Virus record (IMG/VR): IMGVR_UViG_3300027687_000021
Location: 1 to 43,632 of that record
Origin: a virus
Strand: one strand, 5' to 3'
DNA: 43,632 nt
Under the pieces are notes generated by a model. That model was not told the DNA's origin and ran no database searches. It saw nothing but the letters and a program-made list of their open reading frames with translations. Numbering within the stretch: position 1 is the stretch's first letter; each line of letters starts with the position of its first letter. Positions 24,950 to 35,600 of the stretch are shown piece after piece. The translations under genes and the position numbers were made by a program.

Positions 24950-26524
24950 ATGGCTGCAACAATAGAAGTAAGTTACTTTAACTCTTTTTGGATAAAGAAG
25001 ATAGATTCGATAGTTGAGGTGAAGCCAAGCGTTTCAGAAATAGCAACAACAGCTGATAGTTCTACTCAAGAAATTAGTAATATAAATAGTTTTTTAGGTT
25101 ATGGACAAAGAGTTTTTGCTAAAGATGCCACTGGAGCAGATATACCTACATATCCTAGTAAAGTTTATTTAATAGGTGGTAGTGCTATAGGTGGAACAGT
25201 AGCTCCTTTCAACGTTATACTTTCACAACAAGTTAGTTTGACAGCTACGGATCAATTAATATTTGGAGAAATTGAAGATTTCACAGAAGTACCTAGACTG
25301 TACACAAGTGATGACAGTGATTGGTATGCTGAAGAGTCTAGAATAAGAGGTGGATACAATAACACAAACGTAGACTTAGGTGTTAAAGCTTATTTGGTTG
25401 AAGACGATCCTAGTCAAAACGATAGATTTAATTCTATGATATACTCTGGTATATTCAACTCAAGAACAGGTGTCAATAATACAAATCAGTTTTCAGTTGC
25501 TGAGTCTATAACCAGGAGCGTAGATCCTTCTTATGGGTCCATACAAAAACTTTATGCGGAAGACACTAACTTAGTTATATTTCAAGAATTAAAAGTAAGT
25601 AAAGCATTGATAGATAAAGATGCTATTTATACTCAAGAAGGTCAACCATTACAAGCTGCTTCTAACGTAGTTATAGGTGGTATAGTTCCTTATGCAGGTG
25701 AATATGGTATAAGTACTAACCCTGAATCATTTGCTAAGTTTGGTTATAGAAAATACTTTGTAGATAAAAACAAAAATTTAGTACTAAGATTGTCTCAGGA
25801 CGGGATAACAGAAATATCAATGTATGGTATGGTTGATTACTTTAGAGATAACCTATCTAACATTGGCAGTTCTGATCCTTTGCGGGGTGGTTATGATATG
25901 CACAACAAACAATATGTCGTAAGTTTTAAAGGTAACGCTAATACTCTATCTTTTGATGAAACAGTTAAAGGCTGGACTAGTAGGTTTAGCTATTTTCCAG
26001 ACCAAATAGGTAGTTTAAGAAATAACTTTTACACGTATAACAAAGGAGAGATATGGAAACATTATTCTACCTCAGCAGATAGAGCTGAGTTTTATGGTGT
26101 GAATTACGCTTCTAGTGTTACTTTGGTTTTAAACCCAAGTCCGTCAATGGTTAAAAATTTCACAACAATAAACTATGAAGGCAGTGCCGGTTGGACTATT
26201 CCAGAAAATGGTATAGTAACTGATCAAGATACAGGTTTGCAAATATCAATATATCAATTACCAACTACCTTAGCTGATTTAGAAAGCTCTTTGTTCACTA
26301 ACAACTTTAAAAAGAAAGAAAATAAATACTTTGCCAACATAGTTAATGTGTCAGCACTGCAACCTGGAGAGGTTATATTTGGTCAAACAATGACAGGCGT
26401 GAAAGGATTTACTTCTCAAGTAATATTCTCATCACCACTAGATGCAAACGGAAATGCAATACCACAAGGTAACGCTTTAGAGTTATTTGCCGTATCATCT
26501 AACTTCAATCAATCATCTTATTAA
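24950..26524 (+). CDS. Tail protein, probable second nozzle component
   Basis: This 524-residue beta-rich protein contains MIYSGIFNSRTGVNNTNQF, ESITRSVDPSYGSIQKLYAEDTN, KVSKALIDKDAIYTQEG and GEYGISTNPESFAKFGYRKYF, blocks conserved in marine phage tail proteins. In relatives I recall such blocks in the same polypeptide as the propeller segment of the preceding gene, so the pair may be a split nozzle. The centre (YFVDKNKNLVLRLSQDGITEI, YDMHNKQYVVSFKG) reads as WD-like propeller blades, and the C-terminus is Gly/Asn-rich beta. There are no catalytic motifs. It starts 32 bp after the large tail gene with an A-rich leader. Confidence 0.75.
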   Translation: MAATIEVSYFNSFWIKKIDSIVEVKPSVSEIATTADSSTQEISNINSFLGYGQRVFAKDATGADIPTYPSKVYLIGGSAIGGTVAPFNVILSQQVSLTATDQLIFGEIEDFTEVPRLYTSDDSDWYAEESRIRGGYNNTNVDLGVKAYLVEDDPSQNDRFNSMIYSGIFNSRTGVNNTNQFSVAESITRSVDPSYGSIQKLYAEDTNLVIFQELKVSKALIDKDAIYTQEGQPLQAASNVVIGGIVPYAGEYGISTNPESFAKFGYRKYFVDKNKNLVLRLSQDGITEISMYGMVDYFRDNLSNIGSSDPLRGGYDMHNKQYVVSFKGNANTLSFDETVKGWTSRFSYFPDQIGSLRNNFYTYNKGEIWKHYSTSADRAEFYGVNYASSVTLVLNPSPSMVKNFTTINYEGSAGWTIPENGIVTDQDTGLQISIYQLPTTLADLESSLFTNNFKKKENKYFANIVNVSALQPGEVIFGQTMTGVKGFTSQVIFSSPLDANGNAIPQGNALELFAVSSNFNQSSY

Positions 26525-26534
26525 ATTAAATTAT

Positions 26535-26948
26535 ATGAAAGAATTAAACGCAAGAAGATTAACTCACGATGACTATGATGTATTAGTTGAATGGTGGAAA
26601 TCTTGGCCAGACTGGGTTCCTTTAGGTAGAAGTTTGTTACCTGAAAATGGAACAGGTGGTATTATGATAGAGAAAAATGGTGAGCCAATTGTGGCTGGAT
26701 TTCTATATGGTACTAATTCTAAAATAGCTTGGATGGAGTGGATAGTATCTAATCCAAAAGAGAAAGACAAAGAGACTAGATCAAGTTCTATATTGTTATT
26801 AATAGATTCATTAGAAAAATGGGCTATTGAAGGTGGATTTGAATTGATTCTAAGCATAGGCAGAAGCAAAAGCCTTATAGATAAACATAAGAAATTAGGA
26901 TATACGGTGGATAGTAATCCATCTCACGAAATAGTTAAAAAAATTTAA
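26535..26948 (+). CDS. GNAT-like N-acyltransferase
   Basis: The ATG at 26535 follows a TAAATTAAATTAT leader and gives 137 residues; an in-frame ATG at 26487 would lie inside the previous gene. The sequence fits a short GNAT fold: ELNARRLTHDDYDVLVEWW at the start, IMIEKNGEPIVAGFLYG strands, AWMEWIVSNPKEKDKETRSSS in the acetyl-CoA loop region, a long helix LLLIDSLEKWAIEGGF, and KSLIDKHKKLGYTV at the C-terminus. The R/Q-x-x-G-x-G/A loop is not canonical (KETRSSS), so activity is uncertain. Such genes are common among tail genes of marine phages. The substrate is unknown; modification of a virion protein is a guess. Confidence 0.7.
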   Translation: MKELNARRLTHDDYDVLVEWWKSWPDWVPLGRSLLPENGTGGIMIEKNGEPIVAGFLYGTNSKIAWMEWIVSNPKEKDKETRSSSILLLIDSLEKWAIEGGFELILSIGRSKSLIDKHKKLGYTVDSNPSHEIVKKI

Positions 26949-26953
26949 AAAAT

Positions 26954-27886
26954 ATGGCAGCAGTAGCAGCAATTGGCGCAGCGGTATCAGTAGTAGGTGG
27001 TGCTGTTTCAGCAAATCAAGCAAGTAAGGCCGGCGACAGAGCAGGTAGAAATGCTCAAAGAGCAAGACAAGAAATTGCAGCTATAAAAGCTGCTCGTATA
27101 CCTATCACTAATCCGTATGCTGGTCAAACAGACTTGTCTGGTTTAGCTGAAAACTTATCAGGAATGATGAGTAATCCTTTTGCTAACATGGGTGTAGCAA
27201 CACAAGCTGCTGAAATAAAAATGGAACAAGCTGATATAGCTTTAGCAAACACCTTGGATACTATAAAATCCACGGGAGCCGGAGCTGGTGGAGCAACCGC
27301 GTTAGCACAAGCTGCTTTAGCTAGTAAGAAAGGTGTTGCAGCAGATATTGAAACACAAGAAGCTAAGAACGAACAATTAAGAGCTCAAGGTGAACAACAA
27401 TTACAAGCAATGGAAATAGCTGAAGAACAAAGAATGCAAGCTACTCAAATATCAGAGGGTCAAAGATTACAAGCGGGTGAAGCAGCTGGTCAACAATTTG
27501 TAATGAACATGACAGAAGCTAGATCAAATGCCGACCTAGGGTATGAAGCTGGTAATTTAGCCAATGCTCAACAGGCTGCGGCTAACGCATCGGCGGCAGA
27601 AGCTGGAGCTTGGGGTTCTGCAATATCAGGCGTAGCAGGTATAGCTTCATCTGCCATGGCAATACCACCAAGTGATAGGCGTTTAAAGAAAAATATAAAA
27701 CTTATAAGCAAATCTAATAATGGTTTAAATATATACGCTTTTGAATATATAGATAAAATATTTGGTGAAGGTGTTTTTCAAGGAGTTATGTCTGATGAAA
27801 TACCAACAACCGCTGTTATTAAAGGTAAAGATGGATATGATCGTGTAGATTATTCTAAGCTTGATGTTGAATTTAAAAATATATAA
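26954..27886 (+). CDS. Internal virion protein candidate with C-terminal S74-like chaperone module
   Basis: The 310-residue protein is Ala/Gln-rich and helical for 235 residues (starting with a hydrophobic AVAAIGAAVSVVGGAVSAN, then helices with QASKAGDRAGRNAQRAR and repeated EQRMQATQIS-type units), resembling T7 gp14-like inner proteins. Residues 240-310 (SDRRLKKNIKLI to the end) match the intramolecular chaperone and self-cleavage module of the S74 family. S240 and K245 have the Ser-Lys spacing of the known catalytic dyad, and GVMSDEIP and RVDYSKLD follow. The module is short for the family. Fusion to an internal protein rather than a fibre is unusual. Cleavage before S240 would release the Ala-rich part. 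Confidence 0.75.
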   Translation: MAAVAAIGAAVSVVGGAVSANQASKAGDRAGRNAQRARQEIAAIKAARIPITNPYAGQTDLSGLAENLSGMMSNPFANMGVATQAAEIKMEQADIALANTLDTIKSTGAGAGGATALAQAALASKKGVAADIETQEAKNEQLRAQGEQQLQAMEIAEEQRMQATQISEGQRLQAGEAAGQQFVMNMTEARSNADLGYEAGNLANAQQAAANASAAEAGAWGSAISGVAGIASSAMAIPPSDRRLKKNIKLISKSNNGLNIYAFEYIDKIFGEGVFQGVMSDEIPTTAVIKGKDGYDRVDYSKLDVEFKNI

Positions 27887-27888
27887 CC

Positions 27889-29655
27889 ATGAGCGCATAC
27901 GATAATCCTAAATTAATAAACGATCAATCTGCTTTGGCTTGGGCAGCTGCAGCTCAACAGGTGAGTAGTGCTCTGGTTAGTGGTTATGATAAAATTGTAA
28001 AATTTCAAAACGATCAAAAAGCAATAGCTGATAAGAAACAAGAAGTGTTTGACCTGGCATGGAACGCGCAATCATTATCTCAAAACGAAATCTTAGCACA
28101 GACTACAGAGCAGTTAGAAGATGCTGGAGTACAAAATAGCATTATATTAAACGCTCAAGACATTCAAACAAAACTAATGAATGGAGTAGGTAAAGAAGGT
28201 GATGAAGATTATCAAATGGGTTCTATAGAAGCAGCTACTATACTAAAAACTAGAAGTGTAAGCAAAGAAGAAAGAGAGAAAATAAATGATATAATAACAA
28301 AAGCTAATTCAAACTTAAGAGCTACTACTAAAACAGCTGGAATATTAATGACCGATGTTGGTCAGATAGAACCATTCAAGGACACGCCAGGGCCCGGCAG
28401 AGAACAGTTTTGGCAAGGAAATACTTTTTCAGAACAACTAGGTAGTCAGTTAGCTGGATTCACATTAGCAAACATGAATTCAGATGGTATAAAGTTAGAT
28501 AAAAAAGAATTAACACTAAACGACAGGGGTGATCAAATGTTAACAGTTGTTAATACAGTATCAAAAGATAATCCAATAATTAAAAAATGGGGTATTGATA
28601 TCAATAGCAATAATTTTGATCCAATAGTAGGTAGAAGTGCAGATAAATCAAATTCTTTTAAAGTAAATGACGATGGATCTGTGACATTTACTTTTAAAAA
28701 AAATATGAGTAAGTGGAATGGTGATTTGCTAAAAGAAACTGAAAAAGCTACTGATTACAAAACAATGATGGTGGATCAAAAAATACTAGATGGTAGTGAT
28801 TTAGCTGAAGGGTTTTCTACATATCTTCCTGAACTAGTAACTAGTAGCAATAACGGTAGAACACAAGTTCAAACTAGAGAGTTTGTAGACATTAAAAAAA
28901 TAGATTCAATTATGACCGGTGAGTTGGTAGGAAGACTTGAAATCTTATACAGCTTACCGCCTAGCGAAAAAAAAGCCTATATGGAACAACGTCTAGGTCT
29001 AGGTGAAGTTGATATAAATAAGTTTGCAATGCTGGGCAAAGATAGACAGCAGGAGTGGTTGAGAATTGCTGAGTTAGGAAAAATGCGAGAGCAGTTTGGA
29101 TTAACATCTACGGAAGGTGTAGATGATTTACAACAAAGAATAAACCCTATTACTAATAAAAAATACACAGAAGAAGAAGCAAAAGAGCATCTAAATCAAT
29201 TGCCTGGTTTTAATATGAAGCGTGTGCTAATAGACGAAGACTTACTTGAAGAAATGACAACAGCAGGAGTAGTAGGTTATCAGAAAGGTGAATATGCTTA
29301 TTTTGAAACGTCAGCACCAAAATCAATGCAAAAACCTAAACCTGCCGCTGACACTAGCGCTATAAATACTTATAGAAGAAAACAATCAGGTTTACTTCTA
29401 GACCCTACTTCAACAAAGCAAATTCAAGGTAACAAGTATGGGTATGGATCTCCAGTATCAAAAATAATCGTTTTTGATGATGCTACTAAATCTTGGATGG
29501 CGAAAAGGCTAGTAACTTCTAGGGCTTCAGTAAATGAAGATGGTGTTACAATTTCTAAATCGAAAAGTTCTTGGGAGAACGCTATGGATAATCCTTTATT
29601 AAAAGATATTGACCCAAAAAACAAAGCAGCTTTCTCTGATTGGTTAGGCTATTAA
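27889..29655 (+). CDS. Internal virion protein candidate (588 residues)
   Basis: This mostly helical 588-residue protein starts YDNPKLINDQSALAWAAAA and continues with long helices including KAIADKKQEVFDLAWNAQ. A central part is mixed (GREQFWQGNTFSEQLGSQLAGF; NSFKVNDDGSVTFTFKKN). A C-terminal helix-rich segment follows with INPITNKKYTEEEAKEHLNQ. The position between the S74-bearing protein and the giant matches the gp14-gp15-gp16 order of T7-like internal cores, so an ejection-core role is inferred. There is no catalytic motif. It begins 2 bp after the previous gene. Confidence 0.65.
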   Translation: MSAYDNPKLINDQSALAWAAAAQQVSSALVSGYDKIVKFQNDQKAIADKKQEVFDLAWNAQSLSQNEILAQTTEQLEDAGVQNSIILNAQDIQTKLMNGVGKEGDEDYQMGSIEAATILKTRSVSKEEREKINDIITKANSNLRATTKTAGILMTDVGQIEPFKDTPGPGREQFWQGNTFSEQLGSQLAGFTLANMNSDGIKLDKKELTLNDRGDQMLTVVNTVSKDNPIIKKWGIDINSNNFDPIVGRSADKSNSFKVNDDGSVTFTFKKNMSKWNGDLLKETEKATDYKTMMVDQKILDGSDLAEGFSTYLPELVTSSNNGRTQVQTREFVDIKKIDSIMTGELVGRLEILYSLPPSEKKAYMEQRLGLGEVDINKFAMLGKDRQQEWLRIAELGKMREQFGLTSTEGVDDLQQRINPITNKKYTEEEAKEHLNQLPGFNMKRVLIDEDLLEEMTTAGVVGYQKGEYAYFETSAPKSMQKPKPAADTSAINTYRRKQSGLLLDPTSTKQIQGNKYGYGSPVSKIIVFDDATKSWMAKRLVTSRASVNEDGVTISKSKSSWENAMDNPLLKDIDPKNKAAFSDWLGY

Positions 29656-29671
29656 ATTAAAATAAATTTTT

Positions 29672-32600
29672 ATGAATTATTTTGATCCCTCAACTGGGAG
29701 TATATTAACATACGAGCAAATCGTAACAGAAGCAGGTACTACTCCAGTAGCTGAATACATGTTACAGAAAGGTTATCAAGAACTAGGGGATGATTTTACA
29801 TCACCTGGGAATGAACCCGACATTATTGTTGAAGAAGTAAATTTTCAACCAGCTGCTGCAACGGAGACGGATGCAAGTGTAGTAGCGATAGATCCGATGG
29901 CATCCAACGATATGGGATTAGGGCCGGGAGATGGTTCTTTGGAATCACTCACAAAAAAGTATAACCCTGAAGAACTTTACAAAGAATTAAAAGAAGCTAA
30001 AAAAGCTCTAGCTGAATTAGAAGTTGCTAATGGTAGAAATCTAGGTGGTGGTGGAATGGTTGCTTTAAGTAAAGTAGCTGCTCAATTCAATGCCGCAGAA
30101 AATAGAATAAAATCTGCTACAGAGAAAATAAAGCAATCAGACATGAATCAAAACGTGCCTGAAACTTTAATAGAAAAAGGAGACGAAGAACTAATTGGTT
30201 TTCTAAGAGAAAACTACCCTGGTATTGTTTTTGAAAACAACTCTAGTTTCCTAGACGATACTATATCTTTTAGAGCTAACGGTGAAGATATAAAACTAGA
30301 CATAAATCCTATATCTGACAAAGGTGAAAAGCAGTTTTACGAAAACTATAATAAATTACTAGAATACGACAAGGCTGTAAAAGCTAATGACGTAGCTCAA
30401 CAAGGGGCTTTTTCTAATATAATGAATGCTTTTGACAGTGGAGCTATAAATGCAAAAGATGTTAACGAGAGACTAGAAAAAACTGGTTATACATTTGAGC
30501 CTATATTAAGCGATGTTGGTGCAACTGTAGGTTACGAATTAATACAAGACGGAAAAGTTGTTGCTACAGATAATTTTTTAGATCAAGCAGTACACACGCA
30601 GAGTAAGGGTAGAAAAGGTGAAACAAATAACATAGAGGACTATATATCAAGTAGTTTTACCACGCAAGAAACTAGTGATGCTTTTGGTACACTATACCCT
30701 TTATTTTCTTCTCATTTAAAAAATCTAAGTATAGAAGAAAACGAAAGAATAGAAAAAGTAAATAGTACACCTGACGAAAAACTATTTAATTATGATTCTT
30801 TTTCAGAAATATTTGGAAAACTAAAAGACGTTGATAAACTAGACTTCACAGGATTAGAAAGAAAAGCAATACAATACATGCTTAGCACATCTAATCCAGC
30901 TCAAATTGAAGAGCAAGGAGAGGACGAGTTAACTATATTTGGATACCAAGAAGGCGATAGAACTAGTTTAACACCTGAACAACAACTTGAATACGTTAGA
31001 GATTTACAAGGGTTTAATGATGCAAACTTGAGTATGTTTGAAGGTTTAGATGTTGAACTTTTAAAAGAAAAGCTACAAGCTAACAACCTGTGGTCTAATG
31101 CTGTGGATTATTCTATAAAAGCAAAACGTGAAGAATCTATAGCTATAGCTAAACAAACTGCAGCTGAAAGTATTATGTATGGTTATGATAGAAGAGAAAG
31201 AGAGTTTATTAGAATCTCTCAGCTAGGCCAACAAGCTGGTTATGACAAAATAAAAGATGAAATACTAGCTGACAAAGAAGTAATACAAAACTACAACAAC
31301 ACAACAAGCTCTATAATAAACGGTGAATTACAAAGAATAGTTAATAAGCTAGGCGACATGCCAGCTAAGCTTGATTATATAAAAACAACCGGCGTTGATG
31401 ATAGCTTATTTTTTAGCTTAAAACCATCAGGAGATTTAACACCTGAGCAACAAGTTGGTTTTGATGAAGCTAAGCTTGATATATTTAATTTACAAAAAAC
31501 ATTAAGCAGGCTTGATTCTGACTATACTAAAACGGTGCAAAACTATGTAGGCCATGTATCTGACGCACAGCAATATAAAGATAGTCTTAATGTTGTTGTT
31601 GGTCAAGATGACAAAGGTAAGGACATTGTAAAAAATGGATTAACAGAGTTTTCTAATATATTTAAAGAATACGGAGTAGGTAATTTAATAGCTAAAGATT
31701 TTACAGATGCTACTTATGGTATTTTATTAGCTTTACCAACCTTGGTTAACTCTGACTGGGCCATAGAGGAACAGAAGGCGTTACAAAGAAAAGAAGAATA
31801 CTATAAAACAGCTTTAGCTTACGATGACGCGTGGGGAGAAGGTGAATTTGGATTGTACTCATTGAGAACTTTATCTCAACAAGCCCCTAATATCATTTTA
31901 GCAATAGGAACTGGCGCCGCTGGTAACGCTATTGGCTTAGGTGCTTCTGCTGCTCAATGGTCTATAGCTAGTACTTTTGGTATAACATCAGGTACTGACA
32001 TGTATCGTACGCTTAGCACTCAAGCAGATCTTTTAACCGCAGCTGAAGATCAAAGAGACTTTTTAAATAAAATGTGGGAAGCTGGAAGAATAGATCAATT
32101 TGATTACACACAAGGTCTTTTAGATGCTGAAAAAACAATTGCAATGGGATCAATGACTCCATTTCAAATTGCATCTGCATCTGTAGCTACTGGTATAATA
32201 GAAGGTGGAGTTACACGGTATATAGGTTCTGCTAGTAACACTTTTAAATTTTTAAAAGATGTAAAAGGTCAGGGTCAAATAAACATATACAATCTATTTA
32301 ATAAACCTAGCTTAAACGCTTGGGGTTCATTTATAGGTGAGGGAGCTAAAAGAATTGGTGGTGAACTAGTAGAAGAGAATACTATATATGGTTTAACACA
32401 AGGTATATCTGAAGCAGCTATATTACAGAGAGATGCTGATTGGTCTCAGTTCGATGATACAACCTTAGCGACTCTTATAACAGCCGGTATGGCTAACACA
32501 TCTGGTATAGCTACATCTGCTATGACTCAAATGGCAGCTACTAAAAACTTTAAAGAAAAAATAAACAAAGCTACTTCTGAAATACAAGAAATGGTTACGT

Positions 32601-35600
32601 TGATGAATGGACCTGGCATGACTGAATCTCAAAGAGAAATCTTTACAGTTGCTATAAAAGAAAAGCTTATAGAAATAGGTATGGAGCAGAACTCTTTAGG
32701 AGTAGATGTTATAGCTTTAGGTGCTGATCAAGTTACAAGCTTAGTAGGGTTAAATGTTTTAAAAAATACTCTGTACGAACAAGCAGGTGTGAAACCTGAT
32801 ATGACCGCTGAGCAAGCTCAACAACAACTAGATAAATATAAAGAAGCAACGTTAACTACAGAAGAAGCTGAAAGGTTTGATCAAAATCTAAACTCTGTAG
32901 AGAGCAATATAAACTCTGTAAAAGAAGGACCAAAAAACTACGACAGAGTAGAAGAGTTATTAGGGGATGCCGGTAAGAAAGCTAGGGAAAACTTAGATAA
33001 CAATACACCAGAATGGAATGGTAAGTTAGATAGAAGACAAGAACTAGCCGCTGTAATAGACGAGATGCACAGGATAACAAACGAATCGTATGTTAACAAA
33101 GCTAAAGCAGATCCTAATATAGAAAATGAATGGAACGAAGTTAAGTCAAAAGGTGACGAAAAATACATAGGGCCTAGACCTAAAGGTGAATTAGATTCTC
33201 AAAAAGAAAACTTCTATAGAATAAAAGGTAAACAACTTTTCGCTCAAGACAATAGAATCATTACGACAAGCACTGATATAGACTATAAAGCTGACATGCT
33301 TTTAACTAAAGAAAATGTTAATAATCTACAGATAATAGAAATACCAGAAGTTGATGATCAAATTTCTTATTTATATGATTTAGTAGAGCAGGGTAAATTA
33401 CCGTTTGATGCTGTGGCTGGTATTAAAGAAGGCTTAGAAGAAGGTGGAAATGGTTTTATAGTTGATAATCAATACATAGTTACCGACAAAAAAGCAGCTG
33501 AAGAGGCTTTATTAAATGGAGACATAAGAGCTGGAGTAGTTACTTACCATGAAATTGGTCACGCTATTGATAATACTTATTTTGAAACTCCGGAACAATT
33601 TAATAAATATGCTGAGAGTTTATATAACGCAGTTTCTAATAGCAGTAACTTATCTCTAGTGGCTTTACACAACGAGGTAGAAGGCGCGCTTACTAATCCT
33701 GATTCTCCTTACTACGATGATGCAACTGACAAAGATGGTAATTTATTACCTTTTGCTTCTAGAAGTGATACTTATAAAGATGAGTACACGAAGGAAATGC
33801 AAAGTTTATCTTATGCATATGAAAAAGAATTAAAACTAGAGGACAAATACGGGACTGAAAGTATTTTATCTAAGTTAAGTAATAGAATAGGTGTTGGATT
33901 AAAAGTAAACACTCCAGAGCAAGCGTTAAGCTACATGATTGGAAACAACGCTGCTTTCAGAAGAGGTGAATTTACTAGTCAAGTAAGAGCTAAAATTGGA
34001 AAAGAAGGTATTAAAACTACTAAAGGAAAACAATCATCTTTAAGTATAGCTGGTACGATAAACAAAAAATTTGAGAACGATACTAACTTCACGCCTATAA
34101 CATCTAAGCAAGTAGATGAAATGGTAAACAAAGTTTCTAGTAGAGCTTGGTCTAGATTTGGCAGTGGAGTACCGCTTAATATAAGAGAAGTACATTACAA
34201 TAGAAAAACATATCTAGATCATGCTAAAAGTAAGCTTCGTGAAATAGCTTTAAAATGGAATCCTTCATTAGGTACTTTTCCTAGTTTTATGGCGAATAGA
34301 GGAATGCAGAGAGCTAATGCCTTTGCTACAGAACTAGGTGTACCAAAAGGAAAAGCTAATGTTAGGATAGGCGAAGATAATGCAGCTGAAAACATACAGT
34401 CAACAGACAATACAGAAGCCTTAAACAAAAGAGCCGAAGCAGAAGCAACAGAGGTAACTCCCGCTTTAAAGAACAAATTAAAAGGTAAAAATATTCCTGA
34501 TTTAGTTAGTAAAATAAATAAAAATCTAAAAAAAGAAATAAAATATAAACTACCAAAATACAACGCCGACACTACTACTAAGCAAAAAACAGATTTTGTA
34601 AAAGAGTTAGGTAAGGGAATGCAGGTATCTTTTAAAGATGTTATTGATTCGATGGGTGCTCGTAATAAAACCATTGATCAGTACGAAACATTTTTAAACG
34701 AAAACTACGCAAGTCTATTAGGTCCAAACGGACTAACAACAACCTACCTTTCTAAAGCTTTTCCTCAAGCCATTGAGAAATATGTTAACGGTATGGGCTG
34801 GGTTAAGTATGACAAATGGAAAGGTAGAAAAAAGGGTACAGGAAAAGGTGAAATAGATTTTTACAATTCTACCGAACTAGGCCCAATGACTGGTAGTACT
34901 GCTGGTAACCAAAAAATTCGTAGAGTAAAAGATATTAAGAATGCAATACCTTTAGCTAAGTTTAAATCTAAATACATACAGCTTGATGGTAAAAATCTAA
35001 AAATACCTCAAATGCCTACAGAAGCTTTAGCTAAACAGATAGCTCAAGAAATAGGCTTAGATATTTTTAATGAAGAAATTCAGGATGTAGATAGTGATAT
35101 TAGAAATGAATTTGTTGAAAGACAAAAGCTTTTTGGAGCTGATATTTTAGACAACTATGTTGAGCAATTAATGTATGATGTTTCTAGACCTAGCATTAAA
35201 AACCAATTAGCTTTATTTAGTGATCCACAGAGAACCAATTGGTTAGGTAATAGATTTAGATTTTATGAAGAGGTTAAAAAAATAGACCTTCAGTCTCTGA
35301 ACTCAACACAAATAACTAGTAAATTAAAAAATGCTCACAAAGGTGTTTACGGAGATACTTTTACGGACGAAGAGCATTTAGGTGTTGCTAAGCAGTTTGG
35401 CAAACTTCTTACGCCTCAAAGAAAAACAGGAGTATTACAAACAAAGCAAGAATGGTTTGATTACTTAGAAACAGTTATAACAAATGTAGATAACATAGAG
35501 ACTGTAGTTGGATACACAGGTGCTACGCAGGCGAATTCTGTTTCTCTTAGAGATATGAGTACTATGCAAAGCGCTAGAGACTTTGTAGAGATTAATTTGT

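Noticed and set aside
26487-26534. Earlier start for the GNAT-like protein
   Set aside because: It lies inside the preceding tail gene; the ATG at 26535 has the TAAATTAAATTAT leader and fits the GNAT start.
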